The notes: generated by a model not told the origin, from the sequence alone. Counted from the stretch's first letter, positions 33,150-42,450 are shown. The stretch: 64,000 bases of DNA from CAZCSJ01 sp964501445 (GCA_964501445.1 CAZCSJ010000001.1:12775-76774); one strand, 5' to 3'. A program made the numbers and translations.

Positions 33150-33261
33150 GGGACTAGGGGTTAGGTTTTAGGTTGTAGGGGGTAAGGGGTCCTGCTAATG
33201 ATTACCGGTAACTAATTATCAATTTATTAATCCCTAGCCCCTAATCCCTAAAACCTAGAAC
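33150..33261. repeat. CTAGGGGTTAGGTTTTAGG inverted repeat
   Basis: Left words GGGACTAGGGGTTAGGTTTT and right words CCCTAGCCCCTAATCCC with CTAAAACCTAGAACCTAG make imperfect arms between pilT and pilC. The words match the tsaD insertion at 7656. Confidence 0.7.
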
Positions 33262-34329
33262 CTAGTTTTTAAGGAGCGTTTGCAGCTCTTCAGGATTGAG
33301 AGAGTAGCGGGTGGCGTTTTCTATGGAAATTTCGCCGCGCCGGATCAAATCCACGAGCGAGCGGTTCAAACTCATCATTCCTTCGCCCGAGCTGGTTTCA
33401 ATCACAAGATTGATTTCGTGGACTTTATTCTCGCGGATGAGATTCCTGATCGCGGGATTCACCAGCATCACTTCCACCGCCGGAATGAGGCCGCCTGAGA
33501 TCCTCGGCACCAAGCGCTGCGACACAATGCCCACGAGCGAGGATGCGAGCTGCGCGCGGATCTGCCCCTGCTGGTCGCCGGGAAAGGAATCAATAATGCG
33601 GTCAATGGTCTGGGCGGCGTTGTTGGTGTGCAGAGTGGAGAGAATAAAATGGCCGGTTTCCGCGGCGGTGACGGCAATCGCCATGGTCTCGGCATCCCGC
33701 ATCTCGCCCACCATTGCCACATCCACATCTTCGCGGAACACCGAACGGAGCGCTTTATGGAAGGAATGGGTGTCAAACCCCACTTCGCGCTGGTCAATAA
33801 TTGCGCGGTCTGACACAAAGAGATATTCAATAGGATCTTCAATCGTGATGATGTGGTCTGCGCGGGTATGATTTATGAAATCCACCATTGCGGCAAGCGT
33901 GGTAGATTTTCCGTGGCCCGTGGGGCCCACCACGAGCAGAAATCCCTGCTGGAGTCCTGCGAGTTCTTTTAATATCGGTGGGAGGAATAACTCCTCTGCG
34001 GTTTTAATGGCGTTGGGAATGAGGCGCAGGGCCGCCCCCATGTATCCCCGCTGGAAAAACACATTCACCCGAAAGCGCGCGCGGTCGCGAAAGTTATACG
34101 AGAGATCAAGCTCCTTCTCTTCCATGAATTTTTTCTCCTGCTCGGGCGAGAGCATCGCGAGAATAAAATCGCGCACCACCTCGGGGGTCACGATCTCTTC
34201 TTTTACGAGCAGTATAAGCGAACCGTTGACGCGGAGCGTAGGATGGCGCCCCACCGAGAGGTGGAGATCCGACGCGTTCTCCTTTACCACAGTGGAGAGG
34301 AGCTCTTCAAGATAGTTTTTTCCTGCCAT
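33262..34329 (-). CDS. pilT: PilT pilus-retraction ATPase
   Basis: 355 residues. Walker A is GPTGHGKSTT, the Asp box is TIEDPIEYLF, Walker B is VAMVGEMRDAETM, and the His box is ILSTLHTNNAA. The retraction-specific AIRNLIRENKVHEI motif near the C terminus separates PilT from PilB. As a hexamer it depolymerises the pilus, driving twitching and DNA uptake. It lies between pilC and a CheY-like regulator. Confidence 0.96.
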   Translation of the reverse strand: MAGKNYLEELLSTVVKENASDLHLSVGRHPTLRVNGSLILLVKEEIVTPEVVRDFILAMLSPEQEKKFMEEKELDLSYNFRDRARFRVNVFFQRGYMGAALRLIPNAIKTAEELFLPPILKELAGLQQGFLLVVGPTGHGKSTTLAAMVDFINHTRADHIITIEDPIEYLFVSDRAIIDQREVGFDTHSFHKALRSVFREDVDVAMVGEMRDAETMAIAVTAAETGHFILSTLHTNNAAQTIDRIIDSFPGDQQGQIRAQLASSLVGIVSQRLVPRISGGLIPAVEVMLVNPAIRNLIRENKVHEINLVIETSSGEGMMSLNRSLVDLIRRGEISIENATRYSLNPEELQTLLKN

Positions 34330-34366
34330 AGAACGAATTGAGGTTTCAGGTTTTAGGAATTGGGGC

Positions 34367-34750
34367 TTACGATATCCCTAATACCCTTTTCACTTTCTCC
34401 ACCACTTCATTTGGCGTGAAGTGGGCTTTGATGATGTAGTCGTCCGCCCCAAGCTTCATGCCCCGATCCACATCTTCCTTCTGTCCGAGGTTTGTCAAAA
34501 GTATGACTTTGACATCTCGGAGCGCCGGGTCCTCCTTCAACGTCCGGAGCACCTCAAAGCCGTCCATCGCGGGCAGCACAATATCAAGAAGCATGACGCG
34601 CGGAGAGGTCTCTTTCATTTTCTTCAACGCATCTTTCCCGTTTTTTGCAATGGCAATGGCAAACCCCTTCTCCTGAAACTTCAGAACATACATATCAAGA
34701 ATAAACGGGTCGTCGTCAACTATAAGAATGGTGGGTTTGTCTTTTACCAT
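34367..34750 (-). CDS. Single-domain response regulator (CheY-like)
   Basis: 127 residues, receiver domain only. The acidic pair is DDD near residue 12, the phosphoacceptor Asp is in VMLLDIVLPAMDGFEVL, the conserved Thr/Ser is in VILLTNLG, and the Lys is in YIIKAHFTPNEVV. It sits between pilT and a pseudopilin gene, so it may tune pilus motors, as PilG/PilH do. Its kinase is not adjacent. It resembles the regulator at 63.5 kb. Confidence 0.92.
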   Translation of the reverse strand: MVKDKPTILIVDDDPFILDMYVLKFQEKGFAIAIAKNGKDALKKMKETSPRVMLLDIVLPAMDGFEVLRTLKEDPALRDVKVILLTNLGQKEDVDRGMKLGADDYIIKAHFTPNEVVEKVKRVLGIS

Positions 34751-34759
34751 ACGTATATA

Positions 34760-35176
34760 TTATGGAGATGCGGTATGGGATCCTTTTGATTTTCCCGAGA
34801 TACTACTGGTCTCAAGGGAGTAGGTAATCGTGTAGGTAGATCCGGTGGGCGATTCGTAGACGTAGCGGTAGGGATCGCTCTCAAGAGGGTCTTTGGGAAT
34901 CTGAGAGATGGCGTCTTCCGCGATAAGAGCGGCGGACACCGCATCTTTTCCGGTCAGCGGTATCGGCTCTTCTGCTATTGGGTAAATTCCCTTGTTTACC
35001 GCATAGATCGCGAAGGCATTTTGGAGTGTTTTTATCTCCTGTTCCCGCTCGGCGTCGCGCGCGCGAGCGCGCGCTTCCCCAAGCTGGACAAACACGAGCG
35101 ATCCGACCATACCCATGATCGCGAGCACCACCAGTATCTCTAAAATCGTGAAACCGTAGTTATCGCTTCTTTCCAT
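34760..35176 (-). CDS. Type IV pseudopilin
   Basis: 138 residues. A short leader (MERSDNYG) precedes FTILEILVVLAIMGMVGSLVFVQL, with Glu at +5. It then has the pseudopilin helix ARARDAEREQEIKTLQNAFAIYAVNKGIYPIAEE. Unlike the major pilin it has no Cys pairs. It follows pilB in the operon; it is probably a second structural or minor subunit. Confidence 0.85.
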   Translation of the reverse strand: MERSDNYGFTILEILVVLAIMGMVGSLVFVQLGEARARARDAEREQEIKTLQNAFAIYAVNKGIYPIAEEPIPLTGKDAVSAALIAEDAISQIPKDPLESDPYRYVYESPTGSTYTITYSLETSSISGKSKGSHTASP

Positions 35177-35188
35177 AATCGTAGTATA

Positions 35189-36910
35189 CTATGCCACCTC
35201 CAGCAAATCCTCCAAGCCAATCACACCCTTGGCGACCTTCAAGATGCCGTCTTGGCGCATCGTAATCATCGCCTGGCGCCGGGCTTCTTCCGCGATTTGC
35301 GCCTCCGAGGGACTTGAGAGGATTATCTTTTCAAGTTCGGGGGACATCGCGAGCGTTTCAAAAATCCCTGTCCGTCCCCGCGTGCCCTTGGGGCATGTCG
35401 GCGACACCTCGGCGTGATACACCTCCGAAGGAAATGTCTTTTTGAGTTCCACCTTCAACGCATCCGGCATGCCCTCAAGTTCTTTTGCAATAATCTCTTT
35501 TATTTTCCCTGTCACCTTTGCGGTCTTTTTGGAATCCGGACAGAGCTTTCGCACAAGCCGCTGGCCGACCGCGAGCACGAGCGTGGTGGAAATGAGGAAC
35601 GGCTCCACTCCCATGTCCACAAGGCGCGGGACCACCCCTATCGCGTTATTCGTATGGAGGGTTGAGAGCACGAGGTGGCCGGTGAGTGCCGCGTGAATCG
35701 CGAGCGCCGCAGTTTCTTTGTCGCGTATTTCGCCGACCATAATCACGTCCGGATCTTGACGCAAGATATGGCGCAGACCCGTGGCAAAGTCATACCCGAT
35801 CTCCGGCCGGATCTGGGACTGATTGACGCCCGGGATGTAGTACTCCACCGGATCTTCTAAACTAATGATGTTCACCCCCTCTTGATTGAGAATCTGGAGG
35901 AGCGCGTAGAGCGTGGTGGATTTGCCGGATCCCGTGGGACCGGTGATGAGAATAAGTCCATACGGCCGTTTGATGCTCTCCTGAAGGAGAGTTAAGTTCC
36001 TCCCCTCAAGTCCCAAGTCATCAAGCGTGGCAATGCCTGCTTGCGGGTTCAAGATCCGAATCGCGATCTTCTCGCCAAATGATGTCGGGAGGAACGAGAC
36101 GCGAAAGTCAATCTCGTGCCCCCCGACTTCGGCATGGAATCTGCCGTCCTGGGGTACGCGCGTTTCGTCAATTTTCAAATTGGTCATGACTTTGACACGG
36201 GTCACAAATGCCGGATGCACCTCAATTGGCAGGCGCAAGCTCGTGTGAAGCACCCCGTCCACCCGAAACCGCACCCGCAGGTGGTCGCGCGCGGGCTCAA
36301 TGTGCACATCGGACGCGAGGCCATCCACCGCATGCTTGATGATGACGCTGATCATCTTGGTAATCGGCGCCTCCTCTATGATTTTTGCCGGCTCGTCTTT
36401 GACGATTTTCACCTCTTCAACCCCGCCAAACTCCGGATATTCTTTCTTAAACTCGCCAAGGGCTTGCGTCACCTCGCCCGACAAGCTTTTATACTCCTGA
36501 AGAATTGATTGGAAATCCGTCGGCGTCACGACAAACACCCGCGTGGGGAGATTGGTGCGGGCGGAAATGAATTTGAGCGCCTCCTGCGCCGCGACGTCTT
36601 CCGGGGCGAGCATCCCGACATCAAGATACCCTCCGTCTTTGCCAAGCGGAATCATCCGGTAGTGGCGCGCGGACTCCTCGGGAATGTAGTGGAGAATGTC
36701 AAAAGGGACCGGCGCGCCCCGGAGGTAGCGCGCGGGAAGTCCCGTGAGTTCGCTTTTGGCTTCCGCCACGTCTTCTTCTCGTATGCCGAACTGGTAGAGG
36801 ATGTCTTCTATTGCCACCCCCTTTTCTTTTGCGGTTTTTTTCGCCTCACCCGCGCGGGTGAGGTCAATGAGTCCTTTTGCAATGAGTTGATCCGTGAGGG
36901 TTTTTGCCAT
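35189..36910 (-). CDS. pilB: PilB/GspE pilus-extension ATPase
   Basis: 573 residues from MAKTLTDQLIAKGLI (an earlier in-frame ATG would run through the hairpin element). An N-terminal MshEN-like domain is followed by the ATPase: SDVHIEPARDHLRVRFRVDG, Walker A GPTGSGKSTT, Asp box SLEDPVEYYIPGVNQSQI, Walker B VIMVGEIRDKETA and His box VLSTLHTNNA. The zinc tetracysteine region is partly lost: only LCPDSKK and SPTCPKGTRGRTGIFE remain. It polymerises pilin. It stands between the pilM-N-O-P set and the pilus rods. Confidence 0.95.
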   Translation of the reverse strand: MAKTLTDQLIAKGLIDLTRAGEAKKTAKEKGVAIEDILYQFGIREEDVAEAKSELTGLPARYLRGAPVPFDILHYIPEESARHYRMIPLGKDGGYLDVGMLAPEDVAAQEALKFISARTNLPTRVFVVTPTDFQSILQEYKSLSGEVTQALGEFKKEYPEFGGVEEVKIVKDEPAKIIEEAPITKMISVIIKHAVDGLASDVHIEPARDHLRVRFRVDGVLHTSLRLPIEVHPAFVTRVKVMTNLKIDETRVPQDGRFHAEVGGHEIDFRVSFLPTSFGEKIAIRILNPQAGIATLDDLGLEGRNLTLLQESIKRPYGLILITGPTGSGKSTTLYALLQILNQEGVNIISLEDPVEYYIPGVNQSQIRPEIGYDFATGLRHILRQDPDVIMVGEIRDKETAALAIHAALTGHLVLSTLHTNNAIGVVPRLVDMGVEPFLISTTLVLAVGQRLVRKLCPDSKKTAKVTGKIKEIIAKELEGMPDALKVELKKTFPSEVYHAEVSPTCPKGTRGRTGIFETLAMSPELEKIILSSPSEAQIAEEARRQAMITMRQDGILKVAKGVIGLEDLLEVA

Positions 36911-36925
36911 ATCGTGCTTCGCACA

Positions 36926-37010
36926 TCGCGATGCTAATATACTAATGCATACCAATTATACGAATACCGTATCATTTGTATCATTGGCATAATTCGTATA
37001 TTCGCATCGT
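36926..37010. repeat. GCGATGC/ATACGAAT hairpin element (copy 3)
   Basis: The element lies between the stop of the PilP-like gene and the pilB start. It has the same arms and orientation relative to the downstream gene as the other copies; the loop is ACCGTATC. Confidence 0.8.
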
Positions 37011-37025
37011 ATTATATTGGCATCG

Positions 37026-37322
37026 TTAAAACGGTGTAAACGGATTCTGGCGTCCATGCTCTCCCTCCCCGCCCGCTAAGGATTCCTGAAATGTGGGCGC
37101 AGTTTCAAGCGCACGGAAAAGCGGGTCTTGGAAAACCGAGGTGTCAAGGCGAAGATTTTTGAGGCGCCGGAGCGTTCCCAAACGATCCTGGAGCGCTTTT
37201 GGACCATTAGCAATCGGCGTTTCAGTGGGGAGGGCTGGCGCGGATCCAAAATAGGCGTACCACACATATCCTATTGCGGCGAGTGCCAGTATCAGAATAA
37301 GTACGAGAATGGTTTGTCTCAT
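37026..37322 (-). CDS. Small membrane-anchored pilus protein, PilP-like position
   Basis: 98 residues. It has one N-terminal membrane helix (TILVLILILALAAIGYVWYAY) and a short extracytoplasmic part ending in QNPFTPF. The gene order pilM-pilN-pilO-this-pilB matches where pilP is found, but sequence similarity to PilP is not visible and the protein is only half as long. It probably completes the alignment complex around the pilus. It starts 2 bp after pilO. Confidence 0.65.
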   Translation of the reverse strand: MRQTILVLILILALAAIGYVWYAYFGSAPALPTETPIANGPKALQDRLGTLRRLKNLRLDTSVFQDPLFRALETAPTFQESLAGGEGEHGRQNPFTPF

Positions 37323-37323
37323 C

Positions 37324-37911
37324 CTATTGGTAGTAAATTACGCTTTTGACGCTAAACTCTATGGGGTCGCCCGGACGCGGAGGCGCAATGAATGTCAAAT
37401 CTTTCACGGTCACGACGCGAGAGAATCGTTCAAGTTCTGCAAGGAAGTTTTTGAACGCATCGTAAGAACCGGAGACCGTGAAAGAAACCGTAACCTCTTT
37501 GATCCCGCCCGTTTTCGCAACGCCCGAAGGGGCGGCCGAGGGCCGCGGCTGTCCGGACTTGGACCCTTCAGAATCTTTGGCACCGCTGCCAAGCGTCGGA
37601 ACATCGGTACGCCGCAGGAGAAGACCGTTTCGGAGCACCATTTTTTCAAGATCCACGAGAAACTCCGCGCTCTGGGGCCCCTTGGGGAGCGCCTGCGCAA
37701 CTCGGTCAAGATCTTCCTTCCGGATTTTGCTTATGACACTCCCGACGCTGTTGAGGTTGCCTATGAGTTCATCCACTTCTCCCGAGAGCGCGTGGAGGTC
37801 TTCGGTTTGCTTGCGAAGCGAGAGAAACTCGTTCCAGGCCGGCGCAAAATATAAGACCCCGACACCGACAATTGCCGCAAGAAGAAGTAATGGGAGGATA
37901 AGACGAGCCAT
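37324..37911 (-). CDS. pilO: PilO-like pilus alignment subcomplex protein
   Basis: 195 residues. It has an N-terminal membrane helix (LILPLLLLAAIVGVGVLYF), a coiled-coil stretch (LSLRKQTEDLHALSGEVDEL) and a C-terminal ferredoxin-like domain (VTVSFTVSGSYDAFKNFLAE, LERFSRVVTVKDLTF). The YDAFKNFLAELER signature is typical of PilO/GspM. A low-complexity Ser/Gly/Pro linker (about 105-130) separates the two parts. It follows pilN after 10 bp with repeat words TTAGGGGTTAGGGG in between. Confidence 0.85.
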   Translation of the reverse strand: MARLILPLLLLAAIVGVGVLYFAPAWNEFLSLRKQTEDLHALSGEVDELIGNLNSVGSVISKIRKEDLDRVAQALPKGPQSAEFLVDLEKMVLRNGLLLRRTDVPTLGSGAKDSEGSKSGQPRPSAAPSGVAKTGGIKEVTVSFTVSGSYDAFKNFLAELERFSRVVTVKDLTFIAPPRPGDPIEFSVKSVIYYQ

Positions 37912-37920
37912 TGTGAGGTT

Positions 37921-38496
37921 TTAGGGGTTAGGGGTTAGGGGGGAAGAAAGAGAGGCGCGGAAAAATGAGGGGGTAAAAATGATCGTGGTCTGGAATCTAA
38001 GAATGTTATTTTGGTCAAGCGCCAAATTGCCAAATTCCACCCGCTCTATGCGGGGATCTCCCTCAAGGAGCGCGATTTGCCGCGCGAGTGTCGCATAGCC
38101 CGCTGCCTCGCCTGACATATCAAGGCGCCGGGTATCCGCGCGGAAATTAAAATTGAGGAAACGGACCCGAGGGTTGGTCGTGCTCTCAAGGAACGAAAAA
38201 ATTGGGGTGAGGAAAAGGCGCTGCGAGAGAATAGTCCGCATGTCGCGGAGACGGCTATCCAGGAGAAACACCTGATTTATCGCTTCCGGCCGGATTTCTG
38301 CCTTGCTCTCAATCTCTGCGGTGAGTTCCTCAAGAGCTGAAGCCTGATACCGGTTGAGCACAAAAAGTCCGCCGTAGGCAGCGCCTTCCAGCACCAAAAG
38401 CGCAACGCCCGCATAGATAAGCAGGGGTACGGTTGAACGCACCGTGACGTCAATTTTGGAACCCATTGTTGCTTTTGATGAAAGGAGGTCGGCCAT
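37921..38496 (-). CDS. pilN: PilN-like pilus assembly protein
   Basis: 191 residues from MADLLSSKATMGSKID. The upstream extension would be read out of repeat sequence. It has one membrane helix (LLIYAGVALLVLEGAAYGGLFVL), then a coiled-coil and a Fimbrial-assembly-like domain (TNPRVRFLNFNFRADTRRLD, EGDPRIERVEFGNLALDQ). PilN links the actin-like PilM in the cytoplasm to PilO. Order and size support the assignment. Confidence 0.8.
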   Translation of the reverse strand: MADLLSSKATMGSKIDVTVRSTVPLLIYAGVALLVLEGAAYGGLFVLNRYQASALEELTAEIESKAEIRPEAINQVFLLDSRLRDMRTILSQRLFLTPIFSFLESTTNPRVRFLNFNFRADTRRLDMSGEAAGYATLARQIALLEGDPRIERVEFGNLALDQNNILRFQTTIIFTPSFFRASLSSPLTPNP

Positions 38497-38512
38497 CGCT
38501 TCGCTAAAATCA

Positions 38513-38602
38513 AATAGTAAAATGCAAAATGCAAAATGGAGGTGTCGCTTCGCGACCATGTAAAAATGCGTGTATGTTTACATTTTGATCTGTCATTTTG
38601 AC
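38513..38602. repeat. AAAATGCAAAATGC inverted repeat
   Basis: Words AAAATGCAAAATGCAAAATG and TACATTTTGATCTGTCATTT form arms around a GGTGTCGCTTCGCGACC hairpin between pilM and pilN. Confidence 0.65.
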
Positions 38603-38611
38603 TCCTGGATG

Positions 38612-39724
38612 TTACCTTGTGGTGATCTCATGGAGTGCTAATCCCACGGCGGTGGAAAAGTTCGGGCCGATGTCGCGCAGCATCGGCTGGAGAAATGCGG
38701 GTGCTACCACGCGCGCAAAGGGATTCCCGCGCGTCACCTCTATGCCAAATCGGGTGCTCGTGTAATCAATAAGGCCTTTCATATGCGATCCTCCGCCGGT
38801 CAAATTTATTTTCTGGATCTTTCGGTCGGTACGGCGATTGTAGAGCGCTACAATCCGTTCAATTTCCGCGAGGAGCGAATCGGTAAGGGGCGTTAAGACC
38901 GACGTAATCTCTTTTTGCTCCACCCGTTCCTCAATGCCGATGTCCTGCTTTATCGCCTCCGCGCGCTCCTGATTGATACCCATGCCCTGCGCTAACGCCC
39001 GCGTGAGCTCCTCTGAACCGCGACTGATGTTATGCGACATCCGGAGTTTGCCGCGGTCAACGACCGCAACGGTGGTCGTATAGTGCCCCATATTGAGAAT
39101 CAGGGTCGGGGTGGTATCCATGCCCATAAGCGACCGGACAATGCTGAACGTTTCCACTTCCAGCGCCACAAGTGTTATGTCGAGCATCTGGCTTATCCGT
39201 TTGAACTTTTCAATGACTTCTTTTGGCACTGCCACAAGCAGAACCGTAACCCCCTGATCGGTCTCCTCAATCACCTCCCAGTCAAGGGTCACTTCTGCGA
39301 TCGGTATGGGAACGTACTTTCGCGCCTCAAAAGGGATCGCCTGCGAAATTTCCTTTATCGCGATCTTCGGGAACGGGATCGGGGTAACAAAACTTGAGGT
39401 TGCGGGTACGCCGATAACCGCGTCTTTCGCAGTCACATTGGACTCGCGGAGGATATCCCGGAGCAGATCCGCAATATCAGCATCGGTGTAGCGGAGAAAC
39501 CCCCCTCCGCCAGCTGGCAGACCCCCTTCACTTGTTTTGAGATACTTTCCCGAAAGCAATTCGCCGTACGTTTCAAGGATTGCCCGCTCTTTCTCGTAGT
39601 GTAATTGTACCACTTTCGCAGAATGGATTCCAACATCAATACCCACCGTGCGGGACGGCTTGCCTTTGAGAAAGTCAAGCGAGAATCCGGGAAGACGAAG
39701 TTTTTTAAGAAAAGGAATGTCCAC
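38612..39724 (-). CDS. pilM: PilM, actin-like pilus assembly ATPase
   Basis: 370 residues with an actin/FtsA fold. Phosphate 1 is TVGIDVGIHSAKVVQL, the interdomain region has DAVIGVPATSSFVTPIPFP, phosphate 2 is LILNMGHYTTTVAVVDRG, and the adenosine motif is KINLTGGGSHMKGLIDY. It forms the cytoplasmic ring that binds PilN. It contains an LPAGGGG stretch (about residues 68-74) encoded over a TCCGCCAGCTGGCAGA palindrome. A GCGATGC element lies upstream, then the divergent comF gene. Confidence 0.95.
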   Translation of the reverse strand: MDIPFLKKLRLPGFSLDFLKGKPSRTVGIDVGIHSAKVVQLHYEKERAILETYGELLSGKYLKTSEGGLPAGGGGFLRYTDADIADLLRDILRESNVTAKDAVIGVPATSSFVTPIPFPKIAIKEISQAIPFEARKYVPIPIAEVTLDWEVIEETDQGVTVLLVAVPKEVIEKFKRISQMLDITLVALEVETFSIVRSLMGMDTTPTLILNMGHYTTTVAVVDRGKLRMSHNISRGSEELTRALAQGMGINQERAEAIKQDIGIEERVEQKEITSVLTPLTDSLLAEIERIVALYNRRTDRKIQKINLTGGGSHMKGLIDYTSTRFGIEVTRGNPFARVVAPAFLQPMLRDIGPNFSTAVGLALHEITTR

Positions 39725-39742
39725 GGAGCGCGATACGAATTA

Positions 39743-39854
39743 CCGCGATGCTAATATACGAATGCTCCGCCAGCTGGCGGACTAATTATACGAATATATA
39801 TGGTGAGCGCAGTCGAACCATTCGTATCATTAGTATAATTCGCATATTCGCATC
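39743..39854. repeat. GCGATGC/ATACGAAT hairpin element (copy 4, with nested repeats)
   Basis: The element lies between divergent pilM and comF. Two other repeats are nested in it: TCCGCCAGCTGGCGGA at 39766-39781 and GGTTCGACTGCGCTCACC in the loop. Confidence 0.85.
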
Positions 39855-39861
39855 GGTTACA

Positions 39862-39890
39862 TTCGTATAGTACCATTTTTAAGGTAAAAT
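39862..39890 (+). promoter_or_regulatory. Putative comF promoter
   Basis: -35 TTCGTA (39862-39867), 17-bp spacer and -10 TAAAAT (39885-39890). The -10 ends 6 nt before the ATG, suggesting a leaderless transcript. Confidence 0.5.
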
Positions 39891-39896
39891 AGGGGG

Positions 39897-40619
39897 ATGC
39901 ATTATCCCCAATTGATTCGCGGTAAGGAAGCGGTGCTTGACCTTCTCTTCCCGCTCCGGTGTGTGGAGTGCGGCAATGAAGGCGATCTCTGGTGCGCGGC
40001 ATGCCGCGGGCTCGTGCGGGTAGTGCCGCCTCTCTGTGTCCGATGCGGTCTCTGGACACTCGCACGTTCCCGCGTCCGTCCGGGACGCACATGCCCTTCC
40101 TGCCAACCGCATTCTTCAATATACGCGTATGTATCTCCGTATCGCTATGACACGCCCGCTGTCCGAGAACTTATCCACCGGATGAAGTATCAACGCGTAC
40201 GCTCAATTGCTCTGCTTTTTGGTGCGCTTCTTACGGACGCGTGCGTACGCACAGGAATTTCTCTATCGGACATGTCGTATATTGTCCCTATCCCATTGCA
40301 CCCGGCGCGCGAGCGCGTACGCGGGTTTAACCAATCGCAATTAATCGCTGAGGAAGTCCGTCGCCGTGCCGGACTCGCGGTCCGAAGCGACCTCCTCACG
40401 CGCGTGCGGCGCACACTGCCGCAAGTTGAGTGCAGCGGAGAGGAACGCCTCGCAAATGTCCGAGACGCGTTTGCGGTTGTCAACCCATTAGCGGTTCGTG
40501 ATGCGACCATACTGCTTCTTGACGACGTAAAAACAACCGGCGCCACCCTGGAAGAGGCGGCGCGGGTGTTGAAAGAGGCAGGCGCGAAGAGAGTGTGGGC
40601 GATGACAGTGGCGCACTGA
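39897..40619 (+). CDS. comF: ComF family protein (DNA-uptake phosphoribosyltransferase-like)
   Basis: 240 residues. The N-terminal zinc-finger part has CVECGNEGDLWCAACRG and CVRCG...CPSCQ. The PRTase fold ends in ILLLDDVKTTGATLEEAARVL, the PRPP-binding loop. The middle motif IPLHPARERVRGFNQSQLIAEEV is the ComFC hallmark. ComF is needed for transformation in Bacillus, downstream of uptake. It is on the plus strand next to the pilus block, which supports a competence role for the pilus. Confidence 0.93.
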   Translation: MHYPQLIRGKEAVLDLLFPLRCVECGNEGDLWCAACRGLVRVVPPLCVRCGLWTLARSRVRPGRTCPSCQPHSSIYAYVSPYRYDTPAVRELIHRMKYQRVRSIALLFGALLTDACVRTGISLSDMSYIVPIPLHPARERVRGFNQSQLIAEEVRRRAGLAVRSDLLTRVRRTLPQVECSGEERLANVRDAFAVVNPLAVRDATILLLDDVKTTGATLEEAARVLKEAGAKRVWAMTVAH

Positions 40620-40923
40620 TCCTTCACTTGAGATGGCAATGCGCGTGAGCGGGTTGGAGGCCGAGCGGGCATGGTCCGAGCACTCAACGCATTGAGTGCT
40701 CGGGAGCGAGGCTTAATTCGTAAGATGTTTCAAGCGAGCCTATCGCACGCGAGCGTAATTGTGGAGGCGCGTTTTTATTTTAGGCGAGAAGCAGTTCGTT
40801 TATGAGCGGGGTTTGAAAGCCGAGCGGGCATGGTCTCCGATATATATCGGAGGAGCGAGGCTTTCACCTATGAAAATCCTCGCTGGGGATTTTCATAAAA
40901 GCGAATAAACGAAGTGCTTCGAG
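40620..40923. other. Multi-hairpin GC-rich element between comF and rny
   Basis: No gene in 304 bp. Two modules share GCCGAGCGGGCATGGTC, a variable perfect hairpin, then GGAGCGAGGC (40662-40713 and 40832-40873). The second lies in an outer stem GAAGCAGTTCGTTTAT/ATAAACGAAGTGCTTC (40789 to 40921) together with the hairpin AAAATCCTCGCTGGGGATTTT. It would fold as a multi-branched structure and could also terminate rny transcripts. Confidence 0.7.
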
Positions 40924-42450
40924 CTACCGAGCATACTCAATCACCCTATTCTCCCGTATCACATTTACCTTAATCTCCCCCGGATATTTGAGTTCGTTTT
41001 CAATTTGGATCGCGATGTTTCGCGCAAGCTCCCGCGCTTCAAGGTCGCTTATTTTCTCGGGTGTGACAAAAATCCGTATTTCGCGGCCGCCGGAGATCGC
41101 GTATGTTTTTTCCACCCCATCAAATGAGTTTGCGATCCGTTCAAGATCTTCCAGTCGCTTGATGTAATGTTCAAGCGTGTCGCGGCGCGCACCCGGGCGT
41201 GAGGCGGAGATCGCGTCTACCGTCTGCACAATGACGGATTCTATGGTTTCGTACGGATACTCTTCGTGATGCGATTGCATGGCTTTTATCACCCGCTCGT
41301 CCACGCCGAATTTCTGGAGGATCCGCCTGCCGATTTCCACATGCGTTCCCGTCACCTCGTGGTCAACCGCTTTTCCGATATCGTGCAGGAGCGCTCCTTT
41401 CTTTGCAATTGCGATGTCTCCCCCGACCTCCGAAGCAAGCATGCCTGCCAAGTGCGCCATTTCTATTGAGTGGTGGAGCACATTTTGTCCGTAGCTCGTG
41501 CGGAATGCCAACCGCCCGAGGAGGGTGACAAGCCGCGGGTCAAGGTCAAAGATGCCGACCTCAAATGCCGCCTGCTCGCCCGATTTTTTGACTTCTTTCT
41601 CTATTTCCGTACGCGCCTTCTCTACGGTTTCTTCAATACGCGCGGGCTGGATCCGCCCGTCCTGAATCAACATTTCCAGCGCCATTTTTGCGATGTGGCG
41701 GCGCACGGGGTCAAAGCCGGAAATCACAATGGAACCCGGCGTTTCGTCCACAATAATCTCCACACCCGCCGCGCGCTCCAGCGCCTTGATGTTTCGCCCC
41801 TCCTTTCCGATTATTTTTCCCTTGAGGTCGTCTGAGGGAATCGCAACAGTGGTGGTGGTGACCTCTGAAGTTGTCGCAGAGGCAATGCGCTGGATAACGG
41901 CGGCGAGGATGTGTTTTGCCCTCTGTTCCAGCGCTTCAACGCCATGCACTTCAAGTTTCTTTACGCGCACCATCATGTCCTCGGCGTGGTCCCGCTCAAC
42001 TTTGGCGACCAATTCCTTTTTTGCTTCTTCCTCGGAGAGATGCGCGACCCGCTCAAGTTCTTTCCCGAGCGCTTCATGTTTTTCCTCAAGCTCGGTTTTT
42101 ACCGTTTTTACCTTTTCAATCCGCGCCTCCACGTCCCGCTCCCGTTTTTCAAACTCTTGAGCCCTCCGGTCAAACGCGGTTTCGCGCTCAAGCAGCCGTT
42201 CTTCAAGACGCCGCACCTGCGAGAGCAAGTCCTTCTCTTCCTTTTTTGCGCTATCAGCAATGCGCGCTGCCTCTTCCTTTGCATTGAGGACGGTATCTTT
42301 TGCTTCGCGCTTCGCGTCCTCAACCAGTTTACGGAGGCGCGCTTCAATGGATGAGCGCCGGATGACGACGACGAGCTGCCGGATGAGGTAGCCGAGCACG
42401 ACGCCAAGTCCGAGCACGAGCGCTCCCCATACCATAAGTGATGTATTCAT
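40924..42450 (-). CDS. rny: Ribonuclease Y
   Basis: 508 residues. An N-terminal membrane anchor (LVLGLGVVLGYLIRQLVVVI) precedes a long coiled coil (about 40-190), a KH domain (DDLKGKIIGKEGRNIKALE) and an HD domain with HSIEMAHLAGMLASEVGG and LLHDIGKAVDHEVTGTH. It starts bulk mRNA decay from the membrane. It has a strong promoter far upstream, giving about a 220-nt structured leader, and is flanked on both sides by large hairpin elements. Confidence 0.96.
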   Translation of the reverse strand: MNTSLMVWGALVLGLGVVLGYLIRQLVVVIRRSSIEARLRKLVEDAKREAKDTVLNAKEEAARIADSAKKEEKDLLSQVRRLEERLLERETAFDRRAQEFEKRERDVEARIEKVKTVKTELEEKHEALGKELERVAHLSEEEAKKELVAKVERDHAEDMMVRVKKLEVHGVEALEQRAKHILAAVIQRIASATTSEVTTTTVAIPSDDLKGKIIGKEGRNIKALERAAGVEIIVDETPGSIVISGFDPVRRHIAKMALEMLIQDGRIQPARIEETVEKARTEIEKEVKKSGEQAAFEVGIFDLDPRLVTLLGRLAFRTSYGQNVLHHSIEMAHLAGMLASEVGGDIAIAKKGALLHDIGKAVDHEVTGTHVEIGRRILQKFGVDERVIKAMQSHHEEYPYETIESVIVQTVDAISASRPGARRDTLEHYIKRLEDLERIANSFDGVEKTYAISGGREIRIFVTPEKISDLEARELARNIAIQIENELKYPGEIKVNVIRENRVIEYAR